NCBI RefSeq assembly: GCF_004766055.1
Contig: NZ_SPQR01000006.1
Location: forward strand, 62,001-126,000
DNA length: 64,000 nt
Direction: 5' to 3'
Origin: Desulfosporosinus sp. Sb-LF
GTDB lineage: Bacteria > Bacillota > Desulfitobacteriia > Desulfitobacteriales > Desulfitobacteriaceae
This document shows positions 8,801-17,025 of this stretch, in pieces. A program made the translations under genes and the position numbers. The first letter of the stretch is position 1; each line of letters opens with the position of its first letter. The notes below the pieces were generated by a model. The model worked only from the letters and a program-made list of their open reading frames with translations, had not been told where the DNA came from and did no database searches.

Positions 8801-11800
8801 TCTCACTGGGGGAGACGGTAAACGGCACAAGCCCTGTCGGCCGAGTCATAAGCGGTCTAGGCAATGGCGGCACAGTCAGCGCTTCTTATGCCCGTAAAGA
8901 TATGAAAATAGGCGCCAGCGGCAGTGAAGCCATTGTCACCGGCGGCGCAGCCGACAACCAAAACGGCGCGGATCTGACCGTAAGCGCGGCCACGCCCCAG
9001 GCATGGGGCACCTGGTTTAGCGATACCGCAGCCTGGGATATCACTGGCGTAGGGAACCTGGTGGGAGGGGCTAACCTGCCCATCCTGAAAAATTTTAGCG
9101 CCGGGCAGAACCCCACCCTACCTGGGTCCATACAAGCCGGTACCTACACCTTAACCGTAAACCTAAATGGTGGTAATAGCGGCATAACAGGAGGAAATTA
9201 CGCCGCCGGTTCAGTGGTTGCGATCAACGCCGGAACGAAAGCCAGTTACACCTTTAGCGGCTGGACAACCTCAAATGGCGGTACATTTGAAAACGCTACC
9301 CTTACAAACACAAACTTTACCATGCCCTCAGAACCGACAACGATTACGGCAACATGGACCTCCGATTCCCCCGTTCGCACGTTCAACATTAGTGACGGCG
9401 CTATAAAAGTAGAAAATGGCTCAACAGTGGGTAAGCTCAAAGTGACCTACGAAACCGGTCAAATAGAAGATAACATTGACAGTGGAGATATGTTGAAAAT
9501 TATCCAGACAACCGCAAGTACAGCAACAACAAACACCATTGTCGTGAATACGTCAGGTGACAAAACCGTCAATATTACCCTAAGTGACGTGAACATTGAC
9601 GTATCGGCAACAAGTAATAGCTGTGCCTTTGAGATTCAGGATAATTCTGTAGTCAATCTGACCCTGACAGGCAGCAACACACTAAAAAGTGGCGTGGATA
9701 AAAATGTAACTGGCAAGAATAAAGCAGGCTTGCAGGTGCAGACAAAGGGAGGAAAAACGGCAACCTTAACCATAGACGGCACAGGAACACTTGATGTCAC
9801 CGGTGGCGGGCTTGGTGCAGGCATTGGCGGCGGTGAAGGCGGAAGTGCAGGCGTTATCACCATAAATGGCGGAACGATAACAGCCAGAAGTGTAGATGGT
9901 GCAGGCATTGGAAGCGGCTATGGTAATAATGATCCAGGTGGCGTTATCACCATAACTGGTGGAACTGTAACAGCCACAGCCACAGGTTGTGGTGCGGGCA
10001 TTGGCGGTGGCGATTGCAATGTCAATGGTTGCACCATCAACATCACGGGTGGAGTTATTACGGCTACAGGTGGTGATAATGGTGGCGCGGGCATAGGCAG
10101 CGGTAGAGAAAGTGGCACAGGCAAAGACAAACCAGGCACGATCACCATCAGTGGTACAGCTAAGGTGACAGCCACTGGTGGTCAAGATGCGGCAGGCATT
10201 GGCGGTGGCGTAGGCACCTATGATTTTAATCTTAATAAACTCGTTGGCCTCGGCGCTGGCCCCATCAACATCAGCGGTGGAACAGTAATCGCTAAAGGTG
10301 GTATATTTGGAGCAGGTATTGGCGGTGGCAATGCTGGTGCGGGTGGCGAGATTACCATCAGTGGTGGAAATGTCACAGCCACAGGCGGCCCAATTGGTGG
10401 TGCAGGAATTGGTGGCGGCAAGGACGGCAAAGGCGGCACCATTAAGATTGACCAAGGAGCAATGGTAATTGCAAGTGCTTATATGTCAATGGACACAAAA
10501 AATGCCATAGACGATACGGATGGCCTGATCGAGGCAAGTGCAGGAGGCAAAACTGTTGCCAACATCTTGATGGCAAACTACACTGCCCCTGTTGCCTCTA
10601 AAACAACGACCACGGTGAAGAATGGTGCAACTAAAGTCGCTGCATTTGCACCAACCTCGCCGTATCAATCGATCGCTTTTACCGTGCCGGCAGGCAGCTA
10701 TACGTTGTACAAGGGAGCAATCCCGCAAACTCACAGCGATCCAGAAAAACAGATATTTGAGGTAAGCGCGCTAGGGCTGAATATCTTTAGCAACGTAAAG
10801 GACGATAGCAGCCTACCACCTGAACCCCAAACCTACACCGTAAGTGGCACAATCAAGGACACGAACAACAACCCAGTATCTGGTGCAACCGTAACCTTGA
10901 CGGATTCCAAAGACAGTAGCAAGACGTACACCGGTACAACAGATGCCGATGGCAACTACAGCATACCCAGCGTACCCGACGCAAGCTATACCGTTACCGT
11001 AAGCAAAGGCAGCGAAACCCTCGGTAGCGGCAGCGTAACGGTGAAGGGCAGCGATGTATCCGGTGACAGTGGAAATATAACCGTAACGCCACCAACACCG
11101 CAAACGACGCCAACCCACACCGTAAGCGGCACAATTAAGGACACGAACAGCAACCCGGTATCCGGTGCAACCGTAACCTTGACGGATCCCAAAGACAGTA
11201 GCAAGACGTACACCGGTATAACAGATGCCGATGGCAACTACAGCATACCCAGCGTACCCGACGCAAGCTATACCGTTTCCATAACCAAAGGCAGCGAAAC
11301 CCTCGGCAGCAGCAGCGTTACGGTGAATGGTAGTAATGTATCCGGTGACAGTGGAAATATAACCGTAACGCCACCGACACCGACACCGCCAACGACTCCA
11401 ACCTACACCGTAAGCGGCACAATCAAGGACACGAACAGCAACCCGGTATCCGGTGCAACCGTAACCTTGACGGATCCAAAAGACAGTAGCAAGACGTACA
11501 CAGGTACAACAGACGCCGATGGCAACTACAGCATACCCAGCGTACCAGACGAAAGCTATACAGTTTCCGTAACCAAAGGCAGCGAAACCCTCGGTAGCGG
11601 CAGCGTAACGGTGAATGGTAGTAATGTATCCGGTGACAGTGGAAATATAACCGTAACGCCACCAACACCGCAAACGACTCCAACCTACACCATAACCTTT
11701 AATTCAAACGGTGGAAGTAATGTTAGGGCCATGATCGAAACTTACGGCACAGCTATAATTCTCCCAACCCCCACAAAAGCAGGCTATAACTTTGTCGGCT

Positions 11801-13833
11801 GGTATAGGGACAGCAGCTTTGCAACCTCGTATCTTGCCACCACAATGGGCGCGGAAAATATAACCCTTCACGCCAAGTGGGAGCAACTCACCTACGAAGT
11901 CAGCGGTAATATCAAGGATGAAGATAACGCCAATGTAGACAGTGCGACAGTAAAGCTGATGGCAGGTAGTCGACAAGTTGCCCAAACAACCACCGACGCT
12001 AACGGCGTTTTCAGCATCAGCGGAATTCCAAGCGGGATCTATAACTTGGTAATCAGCAAAGGCACCGACCAAATTATAACCTTAACCATCACAGTTTCAG
12101 GTAATACTACAACTGGGTCGGTTACATTGCCAAAGGGTAATAAAAATAGTGTCGTAGAGGTTAAGTCCGGTACTCCAGATATAATTGTGGATAAACTCAA
12201 CGACTTCTTTGCTAGCAATCAATTTACTCAGGATGATAGCAATGTTATCGACGCCGGCGGAACAGTTGAGATTAGGCTAATCGTTGAGCAAAGGATTGAA
12301 AGTGGCGACAATGCCGCTGAAAATGCGCAGAGCATTATAGCTGCAGCAGGAAGCGGAAAAGAAATCGGGATTTTTCTGAATTTAAGCTTAAGCAAAATTA
12401 TAACACCGACTCCCGGTGGTACAGCAGAACAGCCAATTCCAATAACGGAGCTAGATCATCCATTAATCATTGACATACCCCTTCCTACTGAGCTGCAAGG
12501 CAAGAACAATTATGTAGTATATCGTTATCATGGTACAGAGGTTCAAACCATCACTCAAACAAACTCCGATGCTGAGTATATTGAGTTAAGCGCTGATGGT
12601 AAGTCTATAACGCTCCACGCGAAAAAATTCTCTACCTATGCTATAGGATACACAGCGGCTTCAACACCAAGCAGAGGCGGTGGTAGTGGTGGAGGCACAG
12701 CCGCTGCACTGTCCATTACAACCGACAGCAACACAGGTGGAAAGGTTACCATCAGCAGCGATCAAAAGACCGCTACAATTACACCTGAGGAAGGCTATAT
12801 AATTTTCGATGTACTGGTGGATGGCAAGAGCGTTGGCGCAATTGCGGCATATACCTTTACAGACAGCGAAAACCACAAAATAAGAGCACTTTTCGCTGAA
12901 AAAACAGGCGTAAAAAGACTCGCAGGAGTAAATCGAGTGGACACCGCTTTGGAAATCGCCAAAGCTGCTAACGCCGGTAAAGTAAGCAATGTTATTCTGG
13001 CCACAGCCGAAAACTATCCGGATTCTCTGGCAGGAAGCGTCCTAGCCGGCAAGTATAATGCGCCGATCCTGCTCGTAGGAACGGAAGCGGATGATCAACA
13101 AAAGGTACTTGATTACGTGCAATCCAATCTTGAAACTACAGGAACAATTTATATTCTAGGCGGCTACGCCGCGGTAAGCCAAGACATCGAGAGTAGAATT
13201 AAAGCTCTGGGATTCGGCAATATCATCAGGCTCGGTGGCAAAGACCGCTATGAAACATCAGCCATTATTGCCGCGCACATGGTAAAGGACAATGATGGAA
13301 CGCCTATCGTCATCACCACCGGTGAAGATTACCCCGATGCCCTATCGATCAGCAGTATAGCCTCCCGCTATCAGTATCCGATCTTGTTGACCGCTAAAAA
13401 TGAATTAAGCAGCGCCGTTAAACAAAAAATCCAAGATATTAAGCCCAGCAAGATCTATCTGATCGGTCTCGAAGGTTCAATCAACCAATCCGTCGAGGAA
13501 GAAATACTGCAAACTACTGCATTAGCCAAAGATAGTATCATCCGAATAGGAGGAGCGGATCGCTTTGAGACATCCCTCGCGATAGCCAGACACTTTAAGC
13601 CGACCGGCAACTACGTCTGCATCGCCACCGGCAATAACTTCCCGGACGCCCTATCCGGCAGCCTCTATGCTGCTCGGATGAATGCGCCTATACTCCTTGT
13701 GGATGAAACGATCTCAGATCAAATGACGAGCTATTTCAAGGAAGAGGGCATTAAGGGTGCGACAATTTTCGGAGGGGAGGCTGTCGTCGGTAAGAAAATA
13801 TTTGAGGAACTGACGAATTTAGTTAAACCGTAA
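5860..13833 (+). CDS. Giant secreted surface protein with GLUG, Ig-like, carboxypeptidase-regulatory and CWB2 repeats
   Basis: GTG 5860 is chosen because GAGGAG precedes it by nine bases and it begins a signal peptide ending VYA near residue 29. The ORF is open upstream to 5752. The 2657-residue product has, in order: a GLUG-repeat block (about 37-415, VENCYN/VKNCYNTG motifs); two copies of a unit ending in a bacterial Ig-like fold (420-733); a second GLUG block; an InlB-like repeat; a Gly-rich AGIGGG region (about 1280-1540); three nearly identical carboxypeptidase-regulatory modules (1658-1940); another InlB-like repeat; and three CWB2 cell-wall-binding repeats (about 2350-2657) such as RLAGVNRVDTALEIAK. 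CWB2 domains anchor proteins to wall glycopolymers. It is probably an adhesin or S-layer-associated protein. Confidence 0.9.
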   Translation: MKQNTGRKFLTVLLSLLMIVNMFVGPVYANQETNKVWDGTPLTADPAYAYSGGTGAAETDPYLIANSYDLAMLAANVNAGGNYSKGKFFKMTADIVLNDTLTGSPKKWTPIGKKWSLDSNTAFKGSFDGNGYTVKGVYTIIDYSSDDLTGLFGFISGENEYTPGATVKNVGIIGSSISGRSNVGGIVGLSYNNSSVENCYNDSPVTGGALYVGGIVGYSRLSWVKNCYNTGDVIGSTGVGGLVGGGLQGRVKNCYNTGDVIGSGFDVGGVGGEFTGGSVENCYNTGNVSGENYVGGVVGLPGPRATYTTVQYNVSLGQTVTVTGSTTDQYCGRIVSSNDYTYYPENNVCFNYAHKDLKISVKGHEHIVTTSWSNDRDGVSIDTPQAWDKWFMNDTEVWNFPQGNDLNAWTVLPTLKPYLPVGPAVNGVTRDDATNTMTGMTAAMEFSTDGITWTAYNETTPNLPDLTGTVALQVRVAKTATNPAGAPTTFNFTVPTLSSIAITTPATKTVYKIGESLDITGLVVTGTYSDKSTKTETITSDNVSGFNSSWEATQTLTVTVGGKNVKYTIAVVKADGPAVTGVTMDDAANTLTGMTEAMEFSTDGITWTAYTVYNYRWPNLPDLTGTVALQVRVAKTATHAAGAATTFNFTASTLSSIAITTPATKTAYEIGESLDITGLVVTGTYSDKSTKTETITSANVSGFNSSAVAATQTLTVTVGGKTATYTIAVVKVDNPTDWDGNPLTANPKYTYSGGTGTAETDPYQIANSYDLAMLAANVNAGGNYSQGKFFKLTADIVLNNALTGSPKAWTPIGVYALNDSSRAFKGSFNGGGHTIKGVYISNSLDNQGLFGYISGATVKNVGVIDGSISGKIYVGGIVGCSTGSSVENCYNTSPVAGIGYVGGVVGGGNTGNLVKNCYNTGAVTGTITDQPNAGTGIGGVAGIYTGGSVENCYNTGKVSGASPVGGVVGILQGGGAVKNGVSLGETVNGTSPVGRVISGLGNGGTVSASYARKDMKIGASGSEAIVTGGAADNQNGADLTVSAATPQAWGTWFSDTAAWDITGVGNLVGGANLPILKNFSAGQNPTLPGSIQAGTYTLTVNLNGGNSGITGGNYAAGSVVAINAGTKASYTFSGWTTSNGGTFENATLTNTNFTMPSEPTTITATWTSDSPVRTFNISDGAIKVENGSTVGKLKVTYETGQIEDNIDSGDMLKIIQTTASTATTNTIVVNTSGDKTVNITLSDVNIDVSATSNSCAFEIQDNSVVNLTLTGSNTLKSGVDKNVTGKNKAGLQVQTKGGKTATLTIDGTGTLDVTGGGLGAGIGGGEGGSAGVITINGGTITARSVDGAGIGSGYGNNDPGGVITITGGTVTATATGCGAGIGGGDCNVNGCTINITGGVITATGGDNGGAGIGSGRESGTGKDKPGTITISGTAKVTATGGQDAAGIGGGVGTYDFNLNKLVGLGAGPINISGGTVIAKGGIFGAGIGGGNAGAGGEITISGGNVTATGGPIGGAGIGGGKDGKGGTIKIDQGAMVIASAYMSMDTKNAIDDTDGLIEASAGGKTVANILMANYTAPVASKTTTTVKNGATKVAAFAPTSPYQSIAFTVPAGSYTLYKGAIPQTHSDPEKQIFEVSALGLNIFSNVKDDSSLPPEPQTYTVSGTIKDTNNNPVSGATVTLTDSKDSSKTYTGTTDADGNYSIPSVPDASYTVTVSKGSETLGSGSVTVKGSDVSGDSGNITVTPPTPQTTPTHTVSGTIKDTNSNPVSGATVTLTDPKDSSKTYTGITDADGNYSIPSVPDASYTVSITKGSETLGSSSVTVNGSNVSGDSGNITVTPPTPTPPTTPTYTVSGTIKDTNSNPVSGATVTLTDPKDSSKTYTGTTDADGNYSIPSVPDESYTVSVTKGSETLGSGSVTVNGSNVSGDSGNITVTPPTPQTTPTYTITFNSNGGSNVRAMIETYGTAIILPTPTKAGYNFVGWYRDSSFATSYLATTMGAENITLHAKWEQLTYEVSGNIKDEDNANVDSATVKLMAGSRQVAQTTTDANGVFSISGIPSGIYNLVISKGTDQIITLTITVSGNTTTGSVTLPKGNKNSVVEVKSGTPDIIVDKLNDFFASNQFTQDDSNVIDAGGTVEIRLIVEQRIESGDNAAENAQSIIAAAGSGKEIGIFLNLSLSKIITPTPGGTAEQPIPITELDHPLIIDIPLPTELQGKNNYVVYRYHGTEVQTITQTNSDAEYIELSADGKSITLHAKKFSTYAIGYTAASTPSRGGGSGGGTAAALSITTDSNTGGKVTISSDQKTATITPEEGYIIFDVLVDGKSVGAIAAYTFTDSENHKIRALFAEKTGVKRLAGVNRVDTALEIAKAANAGKVSNVILATAENYPDSLAGSVLAGKYNAPILLVGTEADDQQKVLDYVQSNLETTGTIYILGGYAAVSQDIESRIKALGFGNIIRLGGKDRYETSAIIAAHMVKDNDGTPIVITTGEDYPDALSISSIASRYQYPILLTAKNELSSAVKQKIQDIKPSKIYLIGLEGSINQSVEEEILQTTALAKDSIIRIGGADRFETSLAIARHFKPTGNYVCIATGNNFPDALSGSLYAARMNAPILLVDETISDQMTSYFKEEGIKGATIFGGEAVVGKKIFEELTNLVKP
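5968..9105 (+). repeat. Large duplicated GLUG/Ig-like coding blocks inside the surface protein
   Basis: The block starting at 5968 (WDGTPLTADPAYAYSGGTG) recurs at about 8070 (WDGNPLTANPKYTYSGGTG) with the same order of GLUG motifs. The Ig-like unit at about 7117-7590 recurs at 7600-8050. Nucleotide similarity is high, so the duplications are recent or maintained by recombination. Confidence 0.85.
10831..11690 (+). repeat. Three tandem ~285-bp carboxypeptidase-regulatory repeats
   Basis: Units begin at 10831, 11113 and 11401 (282 and 288 bases apart). Each encodes YTVSGTIKDTN, GATVTLTD, TDADGNYSIPSVPD and a TPPTP linker. They differ at only a few positions, such as SK/PK and AS/ES. They are likely unstable in copy number and easily collapsed in short-read assemblies. 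Confidence 0.9.
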
Positions 13834-14006
13834 AATGCAGTAAGGCCAAAAATAAGCTAAACAATAATACAAAAGCCAGAAAGCGTCACGTGATATGCTC
13901 GCCTTATGGTAAACAGTTTACGCTGACAAAGAATTTCTATAGTTTAATCGTGTTGAATTATTAGAAGTGTTCCATAATGCGAAAAAACGTCGATTGGTCT
14001 ATTTTG

Positions 14007-14042
14007 ATTGCCGCAGCCCAAGCCGCGGTGCAGAACCGATAA
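14007..14042 (+). pseudogene. Orphan ppdK 3'-end remnant
   Basis: The frame reads IAAAQAAVQNR and stops. This matches the C-terminus of the intact ppdK, LAAAQAVVKNK. At DNA level GCCGCAGCCCA is shared, with about 21 of 25 bases alike, and similarity stops abruptly upstream. A terminator follows 18 bases later, as expected for a genuine gene end. It is probably the displaced tail of a ppdK copy. Confidence 0.55.
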
Positions 14043-14059
14043 TATCTGAAGATTTGATG

Positions 14060-14101
14060 AAGGCAAGAACTGGCTTGTAAAGCTGAGTTCTTGCCTTTTT
14101 G
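14060..14101 (+). terminator. Terminator after the ppdK remnant
   Basis: AAGGCAAGAACT and AGTTCTTGCCTT form a perfect 12-bp stem with a T tail. Confidence 0.9.
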
Positions 14102-14298
14102 AATGTTAAAGACCAAGCCGTTTCAACTGAATACCATGAGGAATGGTACCCGAATGATAAAGAGAGTGGTGATAGGGAGCAAATAGTTGTTTTTATCTAT
14201 CCCATATTATGGTATAGTTTAAATATCCTGATTCGAGCAAACAAGCATTATCAAAATATTGTTAATCAAGATAAAAGATCTAGAAAATGAGGTTTGGA

Positions 14299-14706
14299 AT
14301 GATGGACGAGTTAGTACAGAAATTCATTGCAGTGGTTGTATCCTTCCCAGAGATTGAACTGGCTTACTGGTTTGGATCACGCGCCCAAGGAAAAGGGACA
14401 CCCCTGAGTGATTGGGATTTTGCTGTAAAATATAATAAGGAAATGACATGGAAAGAACAATTGAATATTCGTTCCTCGTTTGCGGACTGTCTTAAAACAG
14501 ATGCTGTTGATCTGGTGGACTGGGATTATTCTCCACTATCTTTACGCTACTCTATCGTCCAGGAGGGAATCTTAATCCTTTGCCGTGACGAGAATCTAAG
14601 GGTGGAATTGGAAACAAAGACACGTTCTCGCTATTGGGATTTTGAACCCTATTTACGAGAATACCAGGAAGCATTTTTTCGTCGCGTAACGGAAAGGGGA
14701 TTGTAA
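14299..14706 (+). CDS. mntA: MNT-type nucleotidyltransferase antitoxin (MntA-like)
   Basis: About 135 residues. The minimal nucleotidyltransferase signature is complete: GSRAQGKGTPLSDWDFAV gives the GS motif and the metal-binding D-x-D pair, and a later Asp lies in AVDLVDWDYS. In type VII HEPN/MNT modules this protein AMPylates a tyrosine of the HEPN toxin and so neutralises it. The start at 14299 is chosen because GAGG lies six bases upstream; ATGs at 14287 and 14302 are alternatives. The toxin gene follows with no gap (stop TAA, then ATG), so the two are co-translated. Confidence 0.85.
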   Translation: MMDELVQKFIAVVVSFPEIELAYWFGSRAQGKGTPLSDWDFAVKYNKEMTWKEQLNIRSSFADCLKTDAVDLVDWDYSPLSLRYSIVQEGILILCRDENLRVELETKTRSRYWDFEPYLREYQEAFFRRVTERGL

Positions 14707-15129
14707 ATGGTTAATCGCACAAAGGTGGAACGGCAGTTGGAGCTAATCAAAGAATATCTGGATTTCTTACAAGAAATTCGATCGCTCACAGAAGAAGAGT
14801 TTGCCGCATCCAAAAGGAATTTTCATAGCGCAGAACGTTGTTTGCAGTTAGCCATTGAATGTTTAATTAATATCGGAAACCATATTATTTCCGATCAAGG
14901 TTTGCGCGCTCCAAAGGATTATGCAGATATTTTTAGAATTCTGGCGGAGAACAGTATTTTATTAACAGAGGATGCCTTGACACTCAAACAAATGGTGCAG
15001 TTTCGAAACCGGCTCGTTCATGTGTATTGGGATATTGAACCAAAATTTTTATGGCAGATTATTCAGGAGGAGTTAGAAGATATTGAACGGTGTGCGCAGG
15101 ACTTGGCAAGATTTGCGCAAAACCACTAA
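14707..15129 (+). CDS. hepT: HEPN (DUF86) RNase toxin, HepT-like
   Basis: A 140-residue helical protein of the DUF86/HepT family. The catalytic motif R-x4-H-x-Y is present as RNRLVHVYW near residues 103-111, including the tyrosine that the cognate MNT enzyme AMPylates. HEPN toxins of this type cleave RNA (for example tRNA) when not modified. It lies directly after its antitoxin-like partner and is followed by a terminator at 15150. The reading frame is undamaged, so the pair looks functional. Targets cannot be told from sequence. Confidence 0.87.
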   Translation: MVNRTKVERQLELIKEYLDFLQEIRSLTEEEFAASKRNFHSAERCLQLAIECLINIGNHIISDQGLRAPKDYADIFRILAENSILLTEDALTLKQMVQFRNRLVHVYWDIEPKFLWQIIQEELEDIERCAQDLARFAQNH

Positions 15130-15149
15130 TCAGGTGGATTTCGTAATGG

Positions 15150-15173
15150 AAACCGACTCCGATGGGTCGGTTT
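15150..15173 (+). terminator. Hairpin after the HEPN/MNT pair
   Basis: AAACCGAC and GTCGGTTT form an 8-bp stem with only a short T tail, so it is a weak terminator. Confidence 0.5.
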
Positions 15174-15259
15174 GATCGTCTCAACCTTTTATTGGAGATA
15201 AAATGGGTGAGAACGGAAAAGAAATTGCTGCCTAGGTTCAATCTAGAGGGGGCCAAACA

Positions 15260-16258
15260 ATGAGCGATGTTCATAACATCCGACAAAGGACTGAAAAGGA
15301 AGAACAAGAACGCCTATCACCTTATGCGGCAAAAAGTGGGGAAGCGAATCGCGAGCACTGGGAAGAAGAATGTCCGATCCGCACAAAATTTCAACGGGAT
15401 CGTGATCGAATTCTGCACAGTAAGCCCTTTCGTCGCCTTAAACATAAAACCCAAGTATATATTGCTCCATCGGGAGATCATTACAGAACTCGTATGACCC
15501 ATAGTTTGGAAGTCTCTCAAATATGTCGTACTATCGCCCGGGGACTACAACTAAATGAAGATCTTATAGAAGCGATAGCGTTAGGCCATGATGTCGGTCA
15601 CACCCCGTTCGGGCATGTCGGAGAAGAGGCTTTGAGACGGATTATCACCCACTTTGAACATAATGAGCAGTCCATTCGTATTGTAAAAGTTCTTGCTAAT
15701 GAGGGGCGTGGATTAAACCTGACAGAGCCTGTTCTCGATGGGATATTACATCACACTGGAGACGGAGTTCCCAAGGCGCTAGAGGGGCAGATTGTAAAAA
15801 CCGGGGATCGAATTGCCTATCTCTGTCATGATTACGACGATGCCTTGCGAGCGGGCTTACTGATCCGAAGTGATTTGCCGGAGACCGTCAGGAGGACGCT
15901 TGGAGAGAAACCAAGTGATATGATTACCACAATGGTGGTTGACATGATAGAGGCATCCATCGGGCAATGTCGCATTCAACAGTCGGCAGAGGTCAGAGGT
16001 GCAATGCAGGAATTCCGGCAATTTATGTTTGCCAGGGTCTATAATAACCCTAAATTACGTGAAGAACGTCGTAAAGGTCAATACATAATACAGGCTCTTT
16101 TCGAATATTACAGTCAGGATATATCGAAACTTCCTGAGAACTTTTTGGTTTGGGCTCATGGAAACGAAGTTCAAGCGGTTGTGGATTATATATCGGGACT
16201 AACAGATAATTATGCTATTGATCTATTCGAGCGACTGTTTGTTCCACGGCAAAAGTGA
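15260..16258 (+). CDS. dgt: Deoxyguanosinetriphosphate triphosphohydrolase-like protein (HD domain)
   Basis: The 332-residue protein has the family N-terminus (RTKFQRDRDRILHSKPFRRL, then HKTQVY) and the HD metal site: H in RMTHSLEV, HD in ALGHDVGHTPFGH, and Asp in VKTGDRIAYLCHD. It hydrolyses dGTP or other dNTPs to nucleoside and triphosphate. Its place upstream of dnaG and rpoD is common in Clostridia. The ATG follows AGAGGGGG. A strong terminator closes the gene at 16280. Confidence 0.94.
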   Translation: MSDVHNIRQRTEKEEQERLSPYAAKSGEANREHWEEECPIRTKFQRDRDRILHSKPFRRLKHKTQVYIAPSGDHYRTRMTHSLEVSQICRTIARGLQLNEDLIEAIALGHDVGHTPFGHVGEEALRRIITHFEHNEQSIRIVKVLANEGRGLNLTEPVLDGILHHTGDGVPKALEGQIVKTGDRIAYLCHDYDDALRAGLLIRSDLPETVRRTLGEKPSDMITTMVVDMIEASIGQCRIQQSAEVRGAMQEFRQFMFARVYNNPKLREERRKGQYIIQALFEYYSQDISKLPENFLVWAHGNEVQAVVDYISGLTDNYAIDLFERLFVPRQK

Positions 16259-16279
16259 TTTAATTGATCTAAAACAATG

Positions 16280-16318
16280 AAAAAGTGGTTGAGCGACTAG
16301 TCTGCTCAACCACTTTTT
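16280..16318. terminator. Bidirectional terminator between dgt and the GerMN gene
   Basis: AAAAAGTGGTTGAGC and GCTCAACCACTTTTT are perfect 15-base arms with A/T runs on both sides. It can therefore serve both convergent genes. Confidence 0.92.
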
Positions 16319-16410
16319 GTCAATAAGTCATTTATAAAGTATAAGTTTCGGGCAACAGAAGTAAACTAAGGCTAGGGCCAAGTTTTAGCTTCTTTGAGCC
16401 TTTTGAAATA

Positions 16411-17025
16411 CTATTTGGGCATTATCAAGCTGGTATTAGGTTTGAGGGGCAGACTTGTGTCTAGATTTCCCAGAATTCCATCTAGTTTTTTCCCCTCCAA
16501 GAGAAATTGGACGCTTTGAATGGTTGGTAGGGTCGTCAATGTGTTTACGATACTGTACATAGTCATTAGCTCACCAGATGACCCTCCGTGAAAGTTCTTT
16601 TGGAATTCCTTTGAAAGATTAAGGGTTGCAACGCCGTCTGCGCTCACAGACGCGCTAAGAAGCGTTGTCCCCTGAGGAAGGGGTTTTTCCAATCCAGAAG
16701 GGGGAGTTAACAGTTCCTTGAACATCGCTTTGATAACTTCCTGATCAGTCACCACGACGGTTCGATTCGTCGCAACTAATCCCGTAGCCTCAGCATTAGG
16801 GAAATAAAGTGTCAGTTTCACGGATTGCGGACTAGTGCTCTCAGGGTTATTCACTACAGGAGGGGTTGTTGTCGCAGGGGTTGTGGTTGTGGAATTATCC
16901 GAAGGCTTAACAGCTTGAGTTTGGGTTTTGGCCGCATTACAGCCAGTCAGGAAGACTCCTGCAAGTAACATGGTAACAATCACTACGATGAACGTTTTAA
17001 AGGTGCGTCGATACTTAAAGTACAT
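16411..17025 (-). CDS. GerMN-domain lipoprotein
   Basis: The start is placed at 17025, where AAGGTGA precedes the ATG; an in-frame ATG at 17103 lacks a site. The 204-residue product has a hydrophobic leader and lipobox LTGC, so it should be lipidated and anchored outside the membrane. A Thr/Pro-rich linker follows, then a GerMN domain (VKLTLYFPNAEATGLV, VATLNLSKEF, VQFLLEGKKL). GerMN domains occur in GerM, a spore-assembly protein, and in other envelope lipoproteins. It is convergent with dgt and divergent from dnaG. Confidence 0.85.
   Translation of the reverse strand: MYFKYRRTFKTFIVVIVTMLLAGVFLTGCNAAKTQTQAVKPSDNSTTTTPATTTPPVVNNPESTSPQSVKLTLYFPNAEATGLVATNRTVVVTDQEVIKAMFKELLTPPSGLEKPLPQGTTLLSASVSADGVATLNLSKEFQKNFHGGSSGELMTMYSIVNTLTTLPTIQSVQFLLEGKKLDGILGNLDTSLPLKPNTSLIMPK

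Larger units (their letters stand above)
13834..14298 (+). other. Intergenic region with gene remnant and terminator
   Basis: Between the surface-protein gene and the MNT gene. It holds an orphan ppdK-like tail (14007-14042) and a terminator (14060-14101). I see no convincing complete gene. An AT-rich stretch at 14185-14250 probably carries the promoter of the toxin-antitoxin pair. Confidence 0.6.

Noticed and set aside
9636-11683. Several long minus-strand open frames (up to 286 codons) opposite the surface-protein gene
   Set aside because: They mirror the low-complexity repeats of the plus-strand gene, have no ribosome binding sites, and encode unnatural compositions rich in repeated Tyr/Cys or Pro/Val.
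10831-11690. Regular repeats that might be a CRISPR array
   Set aside because: The period is about 285 bases, the frame stays open throughout, and the units encode a known protein module.
14099-14290. 63-codon open frame before the MNT gene
   Set aside because: No ribosome binding site. It starts inside a terminator tail and overlaps the probable promoter region.
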